Part shown: positions 1 to 7,251 of the stretch, piece by piece
Position numbering within the stretch: the stretch's first letter is position 1
Layout of the letters: each line of letters starts with the position of its first letter
Assembly (NCBI GenBank): GCA_036280295.1
Contig: DASURA010000078.1
Location: 1 to 10,553, forward strand
DNA length: 10,553 nucleotides
Source: AWTP1-13 sp036280295
GTDB taxonomy: Bacteria; Pseudomonadota; Alphaproteobacteria; Rhizobiales; Hyphomicrobiaceae
Direction of reading: 5' to 3'
The notes under the pieces: model-generated
What the model was told of the DNA's origin: nothing
The model's input: the letters and a program-made list of their open reading frames with translations, nothing else
The model's database searches: none
Translations under genes and position numbers: made by a program

Positions 1-185
1 CGATGGCCGCAGCGGCAGTCGCGGTTGCGATCCACACCCTGGCGCTGCTTGCGACAACGGCCGTTGTGGCAAGCCTCGTCTACGAATGGGCTGGCCTCGC
101 CGTGCTGCGCCGCGCCTGGCTCAACGTTGACCAAGTCTGGATCCTGGCCCTCGCCGCAACGGCCTTGGTTCTCCTCATCTTCTAG
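1..185 (+). CDS. C-terminal end of a small integral membrane protein (5' truncated)
   Basis: The frame is open from the left edge of the window to a TAG stop at 183-185, so this is the last 60 or so residues of a protein that begins upstream. The ATG at position 3 is probably internal. The visible part holds two hydrophobic stretches, about residues 4-27 and 45-60 counted from that ATG, joined by a short polar loop (EWAGLAVLRRAWLNVDQVW). The protein ends almost directly after the second helix. The layout resembles the C-terminus of small conserved membrane proteins of unknown function in proteobacteria. I cannot name a family. The hydrophobic pattern and loop arginines support a real coding end, but the assignment stops there. 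Confidence 0.6.
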   Translation, partial: MAAAAVAVAIHTLALLATTAVVASLVYEWAGLAVLRRAWLNVDQVWILALAATALVLLIF

Positions 186-596
186 TCTCGCCAACCGATC
201 TCCCCGGTGCTTGCTTCGCTGGACCCCGGCAACAGGTGCCGAGGTGACGCTGGATCAAGCCCTGGGCGCACAACACCAGGGTGTGCACTCAATTATGAGC
301 CTCAAATGTCCACGGCCTCGGCGACGGTCGATGTGTCCCAAGAAGCAGACGCCGATACATCGCTGCCGCACGGGAAAAAGTGCCAGAAACGGAAGTGGCG
401 CGTTCTTCATCTTGGCTCTGCCATCGGGTTTCGCATGGACCAAATCAGGGTTAGTCCGGCTTTTGTCCTCCACTCGATGGCGCAATGTCGTCAGTAGACG
501 CCGATCGATACCTTGGGCGTTGTTTATGGTGCGGGAGCGATAGACTGGCCCGCCGATTGCGATCATACCCTGAGGCCGGCACGACGAGGATGTGCA
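186..596. other. 411-base gap with no recognisable gene
   Basis: Open frames exist here on both strands (for example 207-497 plus and 255-671 minus), but their translations are rich in Arg, Pro, Ser and Cys, show no hydrophobic or domain pattern, overlap each other, and lack a convincing ribosome binding site. They look like chance frames in GC-rich DNA. No tRNA-like fold, terminator with a T-tract or long repeat was seen. The stretch presumably holds the promoter of the SDR gene that starts at 597, but no clear -35/-10 pair was found. It could also be decayed coding sequence. Confidence 0.5.
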
Positions 597-1178
597 ATGA
601 GAATTTTTCTTGCCGGCGCCTCCGGCGTGATTGGGCAGCGGCTGATTCCCCGGTTGGTGCAGGCCGGGCACGTAGTCGGCGGCCTGACGCGCTCACCCAG
701 CAAAACAGAAGTACTGAGCCATCTCGGTGCCGAACCGATCCTTTGTGATGTCTTCGACCGGCAGGCGCTTATCCAGGCGGTTTGTGACTTCAAGCCGGAC
801 GTTGTGCTGAACGAGCTGACCGATCTGCCGGATGACGCGGCGCAGATCCGTAAACTTGCAGATCTGAACGCTCGCATCCGAACCGAGGGAACCCGGAATT
901 TGATCGAGGCCGCGCGGCGGAGCGGGTCGCCGAAAATCCTGGCTCAAAGCGTCGCCTGGCAATTGCCTGATGGGCCTGATGCTCAGGCTGTCGCGGAGCT
1001 GGAGCGCTCGGTCCTCGCCGAGGGCGGCGTCGTGCTGCGCTATGGACAGTTCTACGGGCCAGGCACCTATAACGAGCAGCAACCACCCGAGGAACCTCGG
1101 GTTCATATCGACCGAGCTGCCGAACGAACGGTGGAGGCGCTGAGCGAGCCAACGGGCGTCGTCGTCATTATCGACTGA
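597..1178 (+). CDS. NAD(P)-dependent epimerase/dehydratase-like SDR protein, short form
   Basis: The product is a 193-residue Rossmann-fold protein of the extended or atypical short-chain dehydrogenase/reductase superfamily. The N-terminus reads MRIFLAGASGVIGQRL and carries the GxxGxxG nucleotide-binding motif at G7, G10 and G13 right after the first beta strand. Later family features are an LNARIRTEGTRNLIEAA helix, an AQSVAW strand (where classical SDRs have the catalytic Ser), LRYGQFYGPGTY and PRVHIDRAAERTVEAL near the end. No YxxxK catalytic pair is visible, so it may be an atypical SDR without classical catalysis. It is shorter than the roughly 300 residues of sugar-nucleotide epimerases, but a family of about 200 residues with this ending exists. 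The ATG at 597 was chosen over an in-frame ATG at 513 because GAGGA lies at 586-590 and the Rossmann strand starts at once. The nitrilase follows 39 bases later on the same strand, so co-transcription is possible. Substrate unknown. Confidence 0.85.
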   Translation: MRIFLAGASGVIGQRLIPRLVQAGHVVGGLTRSPSKTEVLSHLGAEPILCDVFDRQALIQAVCDFKPDVVLNELTDLPDDAAQIRKLADLNARIRTEGTRNLIEAARRSGSPKILAQSVAWQLPDGPDAQAVAELERSVLAEGGVVLRYGQFYGPGTYNEQQPPEEPRVHIDRAAERTVEALSEPTGVVVIID

Positions 1179-1217
1179 GCGCGCAACCGCGATCCGGCTG
1201 AAGATGGGGCATGCGCA

Positions 1218-2171
1218 GTGACACGCGTAAAGGCGGCGGCCGTTCAAATCAGTCCCGTGCTCTACAGTCGTGAAGGTACCGTCGAAAGGGTTGCGAAGAA
1301 GATCATTGAGCTCGGTTGCCAGGGCGTACAGTTCGCCACCTTCCCCGAGACCGTTGTGCCGTATTATCCCTATTTCTCCTTCGTGCAACGACCTTTCGAA
1401 ATCAACGCTGAATACCTCAAGTTGCTCGAACAGGCTGTGACAGTACCCTCCCCCACCACTCACGCAATCGGCCAAGCCTGCAAGGAGGCGGCGATGGTGG
1501 CGTCTGTTGGTGTCAACGAGCGGGATGGTGGCACGCTCTACAACACGCAGCTGCTGTTCGATGCCGACGGCACGCTGATTCAGCGACGCCGCAAGATTGC
1601 CCCGACCTACCATGAGCGCATGATCTGGGGACAGGGTGACGGTTCCGGGCTGCGAGCTGTCGACAGTGCGGTTGGGCGCATCGGGCAGCTGGCGTGCTGG
1701 GAGCATTACAACCCATTGGCCCGCTACGCTCTAATGGCCGATGGCGAGCAGATACACTCCGCCATGTATCCTGGCTCCTTCGGCGGCGATCTCTTCGCGG
1801 AGCAAACCCAGGTGAATATCCGACAGCACGCATTGGAGTCCGGTTGCTTTGTCGTCAATGCAACAGCTTGGCTGGACGCCGATCAGCAGGCCCAAATCAT
1901 GAAAGACACCGGCTGTCCCATTGGGCCGATCTCCGGCGGATGCTTTACCGCGATTGTCTCACCATCTGGCGAATTGATCGGTGCACCTCTGCGGTCCGGT
2001 GAAGGGGTCGTGATTGCCGATCTTGACTTCTCTTTGATCGACAGACGGAAGGCGAAAATGGACTCCCGCGGTCACTACAGCCGTCCGGAGCTGCTCAGCC
2101 TTTTGATCGATCGTACGCCGATGGTGCACGTCCATGAGCGAGGTACACCGCTCGACTCTTCCCGGCGTTGA
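1218..2171 (+). CDS. Aliphatic-type nitrilase (Nit6803/Nit1C-like), carbon-nitrogen hydrolase
   Basis: This 317-residue enzyme belongs to the nitrilase branch of the carbon-nitrogen hydrolase superfamily, cytoplasmic proteins that convert a nitrile and water to a carboxylic acid and ammonia. The catalytic triad is visible: Glu44 in FPETVVPYYPYF, Lys126 in RRRKIAPTYHER and Cys160 in QLACWEHYNPLARYALMA. The stretches VNERDGGTLYNTQLLFDADG, MIWGQGDGSGL, QHALESGCFVVNATAWL, ISGGCFTAIVSP and the C-terminal DSRGHYSRPELL closely follow the Synechocystis nitrilase type found in Nit1C clusters (recalled, not searched). Length and both ends fit a complete enzyme. The start is GTG at 1218: the nearby ATGs at 1204 and 1211 are out of frame, and the Shine-Dalgarno signal is weak. 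The usual Nit1C partners (radical SAM, acetyltransferase, AIR-synthase-like and flavoprotein genes) are absent downstream, where a minus-strand gene converges. Base composition is less GC-rich than the genes to the right. Natural substrate unknown. Confidence 0.96.
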   Translation: MTRVKAAAVQISPVLYSREGTVERVAKKIIELGCQGVQFATFPETVVPYYPYFSFVQRPFEINAEYLKLLEQAVTVPSPTTHAIGQACKEAAMVASVGVNERDGGTLYNTQLLFDADGTLIQRRRKIAPTYHERMIWGQGDGSGLRAVDSAVGRIGQLACWEHYNPLARYALMADGEQIHSAMYPGSFGGDLFAEQTQVNIRQHALESGCFVVNATAWLDADQQAQIMKDTGCPIGPISGGCFTAIVSPSGELIGAPLRSGEGVVIADLDFSLIDRRKAKMDSRGHYSRPELLSLLIDRTPMVHVHERGTPLDSSRR

Positions 2172-2351
2172 GGAAGTTGCGACGTCAGCCCTCCACGGTG
2201 CCGCTCCCGACGCGAAGATGGGAAGCAGGGTGGCGGCCGGGTCGCTATGTCTTTTTCGGCCGTAAGGCTCTGACAGAAAATACATTTCCGGTCCGCATCC
2301 ACCACCGGACGCAGGCCAGCGTCGCTCCATGTTATTGAGTACGCGGCCTAG

Positions 2352-2744
2352 TCACTTCGGCAGCGCAAGTGGAAACAGGGTCCTGAGGCGCGGGTCGCGC
2401 AGCCACAGGCCGCCCCACATGAAGAGACCGAGATAGAGGCTGAACAGGATGTGGCTGAAGAGGGGGCTGCCGGCGCGGACCTGGGTGGCCATGGCGCCCC
2501 CAAGGAGGCCCATCGTCAGCGCGGCGCCAAGCACGCTGGTGCGCGGGATCAGGTAGAGCACGACGCAGATGAGCTCGATCACGCCGATCATGACCGCGTA
2601 ACCGGCCGGCCAGCCGAGCTGAGTCAGGGTCTCCTCGGCCACCGGCAGGCCGAGCAGCTTGGGCGCGACCGACGCGCCCAGCATGAACAGCGCGAACAGC
2701 CCGGAAAGAACGCGACCGGTCCAAAGCATTGCGGGTGTGCTCAT
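2352..2744 (-). CDS. DoxX-like four-helix membrane protein
   Basis: The 130-residue product is almost entirely hydrophobic, with four predicted membrane segments at about residues 8-28, 47-67, 72-90 and 97-114. It has the features of the DoxX-like family: an N-terminal GRVLSGLFALFMLGASVAPKLLG, then LGWPAGYAVMIGVIELICVVLYLIPRTSVLGAALTMGLLG in part, and a late FSHILFSLYLGLFMWGGLWLRD in part. Such proteins sit in the inner membrane and mostly have no proven function. Some DoxX homologues relate to quinone or thiosulfate oxidation, which should not be transferred here. The ATG at 2744 has a good ribosome binding site on the minus strand (GGAGGG, 2750-2755). The gene lies 59 bases behind the mutase gene on the same strand, separated by a perfect palindrome. 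A longer minus-strand frame across this region is a GC-rich shadow. Confidence 0.9.
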   Translation of the reverse strand: MSTPAMLWTGRVLSGLFALFMLGASVAPKLLGLPVAEETLTQLGWPAGYAVMIGVIELICVVLYLIPRTSVLGAALTMGLLGGAMATQVRAGSPLFSHILFSLYLGLFMWGGLWLRDPRLRTLFPLALPK

Positions 2745-2749
2745 GGCTT

Positions 2750-2755
2750 CCCTCC
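2750..2755 (-). promoter_or_regulatory. Ribosome binding site of the DoxX-like gene
   Basis: The minus strand reads GGAGGG five bases before the ATG whose first base is 2744. This strong Shine-Dalgarno match fixes the start of the DoxX-like gene and favours it over the overlapping frame that begins at 2964. Confidence 0.75.
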
Positions 2756-2761
2756 GTCGAC

Positions 2762-2788
2762 GGGGTCAGACCCTGTGGGTCTGACCCC
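2762..2788. repeat. Perfect 12-bp-arm palindrome (REP-like)
   Basis: GGGGTCAGACCC at 2762-2773 is followed by a TGT spacer and then its exact reverse complement at 2777-2788. The structure lies between the stop of the mutase gene (2804) and the ribosome binding site of the DoxX-like gene (2750-2755), both on the minus strand. There is no T-run on either side, so it is not a standard intrinsic terminator. From memory, palindromes with this GGGGTCAGACCC core recur between genes in several proteobacterial genomes, sometimes near REP-associated tyrosine transposases. In RNA it could form a very stable hairpin just upstream of DoxX translation. Only one copy is present in this window. Confidence 0.85.
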
Positions 2789-2803
2789 TGCCCCCATCCG
2801 TCA

Positions 2804-4303
2804 TCAGATCTTCTGATTATACTCCCCGACCTCCGGGCACTTCGCCAGCCGCGCGTCGATGTCGGCGAATATGGCGCGCATGTTGGCCTCGGAGGTGGGG
2901 CTCTCCACCACCACCACAAGCTCGGGCTTGTTGGAGGAGGCGCGCACCAGGCCCCAGGTGCCATCCTCCAGCATCACGCGCACGCCATTGACGGTAACAA
3001 GGTCAGCGATCTTCTGGCCGGCCACGGCCTCGCCCTTGGCGGCCGCCGCCTGGTATTGCTCCGTGATACGCTCAACCACGCCGTACTTGGCCTCGTCGGC
3101 GCAGTGCGGCGACATGGTGGGCGAGCCCCACGTCTTGGGCAGCGCGTTCTTGAGATCGGCGAGCGACTTGTCCGGATTGCGGTCCATCATGTCGCAAACG
3201 GCAAGCGCGGTGAGCAGGCCGTCGTCGTAGCCGTGGCCCAGCGGCGGCTGGAAGAAGAAGTGGCCCGACTTCTCGAAGCCCGCCAGCGCCTTCTGCTCGT
3301 AGGAGTAGCGCTTCATGTAGGAGTGGCCGGTCTTCCAGTAGAGCGCCTTCGCCCCGTTCGCCTTCAGCACCGGATCGGTGGTGAAGAGCCCGGTCGACTT
3401 CACGTCGGCCACGAACACCGCGTCGGGAAAGCGGGCCGACAAGTCGCGTGCCAGCAGCACACCTACCTTGTCGGCGAAGATCTCGTGGCCCTCGTTGTCG
3501 ACCACGCCGCAGCGGTCGCCGTCACCATCGAAACCGAGGCCGACATCGGCCTTGTTGGCCAGCACCGCCTCGGAGATGGCGTGCAGCATCTTCATGTCCT
3601 CGGGGTTGGGATTGTACCGAGGGAAGGAGTGGTCGAGCTCACAGTCGAGCGGGATCACCTCGCAGCCGATCGCCTCCAGCACCTTGGGCGCGAAAGCCCC
3701 GGCGGTGCCGTTGCCGCACGCCGCCACCACCTTCAACTTGCGCTTGAGGCGCGGGCGATCCGCCAGCGCCGCCCTGTAGCGCTCGGCGAGATCCGGGACG
3801 AAGATGTAGCGGCCGCCACCTGTGGCGTTGAAACGCCCGCCGAGCACGATCTCCTTCAGCGCCGTCATCTCGTCGGGCCCGAACGTCAGCGGCCGGTTGA
3901 GGCCCATCTTGATGCCGGTCCAGCCGTTGTCGTTGTGGCTGGCGGTGACCATGGCGACGCCTTCGACGCCCAGCTCGAACTGGGCGAAATAGGCCATCGG
4001 CGACAGGGCGAGGCCGATGTCGTGCACCTCGGCGCCGCCGGCGAGCAGGCCGGTGATCAGCCCCTGCTTCACCGCCGAGGAGTAGGAGCGGTAATCGTGG
4101 CCGACCACGAACCGCTTCGGCACGCCGCGCTCGTCCGCCAGCGCGGCGAGGCCGAGGCCGATGGCGTTGAGGCCCATCAGGTTGATGTCGTCGGGGAACA
4201 GCCAGCGGGCGTCGTACTCGCGGAATCCGGTCGGCTTCACCAGCGGCAGGCACTCGAAATCGAGCGTATTGGGCTTCAGGTCGGCGCGCGGCTTGGGCAG
4301 CAT
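2804..4303 (-). CDS. Phosphomannomutase/phosphoglucomutase (alpha-D-phosphohexomutase family)
   Basis: This 499-residue cytoplasmic enzyme interconverts the 1-phosphate and 6-phosphate forms of mannose and/or glucose, feeding GDP-mannose, UDP-glucose and cell-surface polysaccharide synthesis. All four signatures of the family are visible: the phosphoserine loop VTASHND with Ser122, the Mg-binding loop FDGDGDR (Asp259, Asp261, Asp263), the sugar-recognition loop GFEKSGH at 342-348 (the usual form is GEMSGH or similar) and the phosphate-binding RASSNKPEL at 454-462. An N-terminal KPTGFREYDARW around residues 23-34 matches the substrate-entry region of bacterial PMM/PGM. Length is slightly above the typical 455-470. 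The ATG at 4303 has only a weak ribosome binding site. A DoxX-like gene follows after 59 bases and the aspartic protease gene lies 223 bases upstream on the same strand. The motifs do not separate PMM from PGM activity, so a dual enzyme is likely. Confidence 0.96.
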   Translation of the reverse strand: MLPKPRADLKPNTLDFECLPLVKPTGFREYDARWLFPDDINLMGLNAIGLGLAALADERGVPKRFVVGHDYRSYSSAVKQGLITGLLAGGAEVHDIGLALSPMAYFAQFELGVEGVAMVTASHNDNGWTGIKMGLNRPLTFGPDEMTALKEIVLGGRFNATGGGRYIFVPDLAERYRAALADRPRLKRKLKVVAACGNGTAGAFAPKVLEAIGCEVIPLDCELDHSFPRYNPNPEDMKMLHAISEAVLANKADVGLGFDGDGDRCGVVDNEGHEIFADKVGVLLARDLSARFPDAVFVADVKSTGLFTTDPVLKANGAKALYWKTGHSYMKRYSYEQKALAGFEKSGHFFFQPPLGHGYDDGLLTALAVCDMMDRNPDKSLADLKNALPKTWGSPTMSPHCADEAKYGVVERITEQYQAAAAKGEAVAGQKIADLVTVNGVRVMLEDGTWGLVRASSNKPELVVVVESPTSEANMRAIFADIDARLAKCPEVGEYNQKI

Positions 4304-4504
4304 GGGCGGTCTTTCTGTTGCAGCTCCGTGACAGCCTGGGTGCGGGGCAGCCGCGGCAGACTGTGCCAGTCATCCAATCATCTTCCGCGGCTCATGCCGG
4401 CCCCGAAAGGCGCCTGTGTGGCAAAGACCATCGGCCGGGTCAATCAGGCGGGGAGGTGCACGCATGGTGCAAGATCTGGATGTCTGTAGAACGCCGACAC
4501 GCAG

Positions 4505-4530
4505 TTGATCGTTCGCCGTACTGCGATCAA
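4505..4530. repeat. Short inverted repeat at the protease gene's 3' end
   Basis: TTGATCG at 4505-4511 pairs with CGATCAA at 4524-4530 across a 12-base loop. The right arm overlaps the stop codon of the minus-strand protease gene (4527-4529). It could be a weak transcript-end hairpin ahead of the 223-base gap before the mutase gene, but no T-run follows on the minus strand, so a terminator role is uncertain. Confidence 0.3.
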
Positions 4531-5237
4531 ATCTTGCGCAGTGTCAGATACTCTCCGGAAAATTCATAGGAGTTGAGGCGATTGAGAAAGCTCATCCCCA
4601 GCAGGTTCTCGCGCAGAGTGCCGCGCTTTGCGATCAGGGCCTCGATATTATCGAGCTTGATCGGGCCCACCTTCAGGGTCCGCAACCGGACGCTGGCGGC
4701 GTAGGTGGTGCCGTTGGCCGTCTGCACCGGCACGGTGTAGCGCAGATCGTCCACATCGATGCCGAGCCGGCGGCCATCCTCCGGCCGGAGCACCACCGTC
4801 GATGCACCGGTATCCACCAGCATGGGGACAGCGATGCCGTTTGCCTCGGTGTGCACCATGAAGTGGCCGTCAGACCGCTTTCTGATGCGGACCGAGCGCT
4901 CGCCTACGATCTGCACATCGGCGCGGAGCGCGCTGCCCGGCGGCAGCAGCTCGCCCAGCACCTGGTGGCCAACCGCCTTCAGCTGGTCGCGGAAGCTGTA
5001 GCCGACGATCAGAGCCAGGGCTACCAGAGTCCAGGTCAGCAGATCACGCACCGCCTGCCCGGCCCGGCCGCGATAGTTGCCGGCGATGGCCGAGCCGATG
5101 AAGATCAACAAGGCAACGCTGGCGACGACGACGGCAAAATCGTTGGGATCGAAGCCGGCGATCAAGCCCGCCTCTCCGCGCAGCATGAGGGCCAAGCCGG
5201 CGATCACGAGGAGAAGCAGAACGATCCACCCTGCCAT
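4527..5237 (-). CDS. Membrane-anchored retropepsin-like aspartic protease (TIGR02281-type, clan AA)
   Basis: The 236-residue product has hydrophobic segments at about 3-19, 35-52 and 66-81, then a C-terminal domain that probably lies outside the cytoplasm. The domain starts with SVRIRKRSDGHFMVHTEANG and carries the aspartic protease signature MLVDTGASTVVL, with Asp142 in DTGAS (142-146). The later QTANGTTYAA and ENLLGMSFLNRL fit the retropepsin fold of the TIGR02281 clan AA family common in Alphaproteobacteria. One catalytic Asp per chain implies a homodimer. Substrates are unknown. The ATG at 5237 was chosen over an in-frame start at 5318 because the upstream extension is Arg-rich and overlaps the DUF1289 gene, and because GGAG sits just before it. 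The DUF1289 stop and this ATG are one base apart (TGAcATG), a layout typical of translational coupling. Confidence 0.92.
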   Translation of the reverse strand: MAGWIVLLLLVIAGLALMLRGEAGLIAGFDPNDFAVVVASVALLIFIGSAIAGNYRGRAGQAVRDLLTWTLVALALIVGYSFRDQLKAVGHQVLGELLPPGSALRADVQIVGERSVRIRKRSDGHFMVHTEANGIAVPMLVDTGASTVVLRPEDGRRLGIDVDDLRYTVPVQTANGTTYAASVRLRTLKVGPIKLDNIEALIAKRGTLRENLLGMSFLNRLNSYEFSGEYLTLRKI

Positions 5238-5238
5238 G

Positions 5239-5442
5239 TCAGCTCCCCGACCTCTGGTCCGCCGGCTGCGGCGCCTCGTCGTGTGCCTCCGGGCGCCGGT
5301 CTGCCAGCTCGCACACAATACGCTGCCGCTCCGCGTCGGTCATTGCGGACCAGCGGGCGATCTCCCCAAGGGACCGGCGACAGCCGACGCACCAGCCGGT
5401 ATCGGCATCGATCGTGCAGATACCCACGCACGGGGATTGCAT
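5239..5442 (-). CDS. DUF1289 small four-cysteine protein
   Basis: From the ATG at 5442 this is a 67-residue protein that begins MQSPCVGICTIDADTGWCVG, the hallmark of the DUF1289 family. Four cysteines, Cys5, Cys9, Cys18 and Cys21, sit in a CxxxC...CxxC pattern that could hold a metal ion or Fe-S cluster (inference). A short helix follows, containing GEIARWSAMTDAERQRIV, also typical of the family. The C-terminal tail is polar. An in-frame GTG at 5517 would add 25 residues without family features. DUF1289 proteins usually start just before SPC, so the later ATG is preferred although its ribosome binding site is weak. The gene lies about 100 bases downstream of the kinase gene, or 24 if GTG is used, and is followed directly by the protease gene. 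Function is unknown. Confidence 0.9.
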   Translation of the reverse strand: MQSPCVGICTIDADTGWCVGCRRSLGEIARWSAMTDAERQRIVCELADRRPEAHDEAPQPADQRSGS

Positions 5443-5541
5443 CGGGACCCAACTTGCTTCGCGACGAGACGGGGGCGCGGTTGCGCCGGCTCCAAGATGT
5501 AGGGACCGGCGAGCCACCTGGCAATGCGCATGGGTGGTCGC

Positions 5542-7167
5542 TCAACAGCCGGACGATGCCTGTTGCGGCACCACACCTGTGCGCAGCCGTCGCCAGGGCT
5601 CGTCGTCCTGCCGGCCGACGGTTGTCGCCGAGCCGGCGCGCCTGCCGGTGTAGCCCGCATGCTGCTGCGGCTCGGCACTGAGGCGACGGCTTGGCGGCAG
5701 CCATACGACCGCCTCGGTGCCCTTGCGCAACACAGAGTGCAGCGTGAAGCGGCCACCGTGCAGGCTGACCAGGCTCTGGACGATGGGAAGGCCAAGGCCG
5801 GTACCGCCCTCGGCGGTCGTGTGGGCAAGGGTGCCTTGCCCGAACGCCTGCAACACCTGCGGGATCTCCTCCTTCGGGATGCCCGGACCGGTGTCTTTCA
5901 CCGCCAGCACCTGCCCGCCCTCTGGCGTGCCGGACACGGTGATGGTGATGCGACCGCCGCGCGGCGTGAACTTGAAAGCATTGGAGAGCAGATTGAGGCA
6001 GATCTGGCGGACGGCACGCTCGTCGGCCCACATCGGCTCGAGGCCCCTATCCGCTACCAGCGCCACCTGCAGGCCCTTGCTTTCGATGCGCAGGTTGAGC
6101 AGGCGCAGGCAGTCCTCGACCACCGCGGCGATCCCGACCGGCTCCTCGTGGAGCTCGTAGCGGCCGGCCTCGATGCGCGACAAGTCAAGCACCTCGTTGA
6201 TGAGCTCCAGCAGATGGCAGCCGCTGTCGTGGATGTTGGCCGCGTACTCGCGGTAGCTGCCGTTGCGCATCGGCCCCAGCAGCTCGGCCTTCATCACCTC
6301 GGAGAAGCCGAGGATGGCATTGAGCGGCGTGCGCAGCTCGTGGCTCATGGTGGCAAGGAAGCGCGACTTGGCCACGCTCGCCGCCTCGGCCCGGCGCCGC
6401 GCTTCGTCGGAGATTGCCTTCTCGCCCTCGATCTCGGCGATCAGCGCATTCTTCTCGGCGCGGAACTCCAGCATGGCGAGGGCCGTGGCGTTGAGGCCGC
6501 GCGCCAGGAAGATGAAGTAGGCGTGCAGGCCGACCGCGATGGCCGCCATCGCCAGATAGAACGGATCGCCCTGGACCAGCAGCCGTGCCACCACGGCAAA
6601 AGTGATCGGCACCGTGCCGATGCAAAGGATGCTCATGACCGCCGAGGCGAATGTCATGCGGATGGCGAGCAGGACGATCAGGCAGGCGAGCGTGAAGACG
6701 TGGCCGGTGGCGTCGGCGATGCCCGCGCCGACCAGGGCGATGCAGCCCCAGGCGATGCCGTTCGCCAGCTCCAGCCAGAGAAAGCGGCGGCGCCAACGCG
6801 GCACGTCCACCTCGCTCCTCGGCCGCGCAAGCAGCCGGCGGCAGGTGGCGATCACCACCAGCTTCATGGCCACGACCGTCGTCAGCCAGGCTGCGGCATG
6901 CAGCACCGGCGCCCAGAACGTCGAGGCCAGCGAGAAGATGCCGGCCAGCAGCGGCAGGGCGATGCGCGCCGACAGCTCCTTGCGCGCGAACATGCACAGC
7001 AGATCGTACTCGAAGTCGGGCTTCAGGCTGGACTCGTGCGTGAGCCGGGCGCGAATTTCGCGCACCTTCTGGCGCGCCGTATCGCCTCGGTTCTTCACGC
7101 GCACATACAGGTAGGGGGACGCCGCGATCCCGGTACCGGGAGGCGCGCACTCTCGAAGCTCGGCCAT
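5542..7167 (-). CDS. Multi-TM sensor histidine kinase
   Basis: The 541-residue protein has a soluble N-terminus, about six membrane segments between residues 67 and 222 with short loops, a linker helix (AEKNALIAEIEGEKAISDEA), and a complete kinase core. The dimerisation/phosphoacceptor helix reads FLATMSHELRTPLNAILGFS with His276. The ATP-binding domain has the N box (LNLLSNAFKF, 391-400), G1 box DTGPGI (425-430), F-box-like AFGQG (441-445) and G2 box GGTGLGL (454-460). With no large periplasmic domain it probably senses a signal in or near the membrane. The core resembles PleC/DivJ-type alphaproteobacterial kinases. No receiver domain or response regulator is seen nearby, so it is an orphan kinase here. 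Residues about 492-541 form an Arg- and Gly-rich tail beyond the usual kinase end. The ATG at 7167 lacks a clear ribosome binding site; internal GTG codons at residues 22 or 24 are alternatives. The DUF1289 and protease genes follow. Confidence 0.95.
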   Translation of the reverse strand: MAELRECAPPGTGIAASPYLYVRVKNRGDTARQKVREIRARLTHESSLKPDFEYDLLCMFARKELSARIALPLLAGIFSLASTFWAPVLHAAAWLTTVVAMKLVVIATCRRLLARPRSEVDVPRWRRRFLWLELANGIAWGCIALVGAGIADATGHVFTLACLIVLLAIRMTFASAVMSILCIGTVPITFAVVARLLVQGDPFYLAMAAIAVGLHAYFIFLARGLNATALAMLEFRAEKNALIAEIEGEKAISDEARRRAEAASVAKSRFLATMSHELRTPLNAILGFSEVMKAELLGPMRNGSYREYAANIHDSGCHLLELINEVLDLSRIEAGRYELHEEPVGIAAVVEDCLRLLNLRIESKGLQVALVADRGLEPMWADERAVRQICLNLLSNAFKFTPRGGRITITVSGTPEGGQVLAVKDTGPGIPKEEIPQVLQAFGQGTLAHTTAEGGTGLGLPIVQSLVSLHGGRFTLHSVLRKGTEAVVWLPPSRRLSAEPQQHAGYTGRRAGSATTVGRQDDEPWRRLRTGVVPQQASSGC

Positions 7168-7251
7168 CGGATAAATGTTCGCCGTACACAGGAACCGGAG
7201 TGGCGGTATGTGCTCAGTAAAGTCTTAAGGGGGCGTGTATGGAGGAGGTTC

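Noticed and set aside
693..1706. Minus-strand frame of 337 codons opposite the SDR and nitrilase genes
   Set aside because: It spans two clear plus-strand genes and the gap between them, with no recognisable motif. Long antisense frames of this kind are expected in this composition.
2216..2310. Weak inverted repeats in the convergent gap (for example CGGCCG pairs and GTCCG/CGGAC) as a bidirectional terminator
   Set aside because: The stems are five or six bases with long loops and no proper T-run after them, so they are not strong enough to call.
2332..2964. Minus-strand frame of 210 codons overlapping the DoxX-like gene
   Set aside because: Its translation is Pro/Arg/Ala-rich low complexity. 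It overlaps a well-supported DoxX-like gene and the end of the mutase gene in another frame, and it has no ribosome binding site.
2729..4489. Plus-strand frame of 586 codons opposite the mutase gene
   Set aside because: It is a classic GC-rich antisense shadow, full of His, Gly, Arg and Val. The minus-strand mutase has all four catalytic signatures in place.
7191..7215. GGAAC-like element considered as an EcfG general-stress promoter upstream of the transferase gene
   Set aside because: No CGTT element is found at the required 16-17 base spacing after GGAAC.
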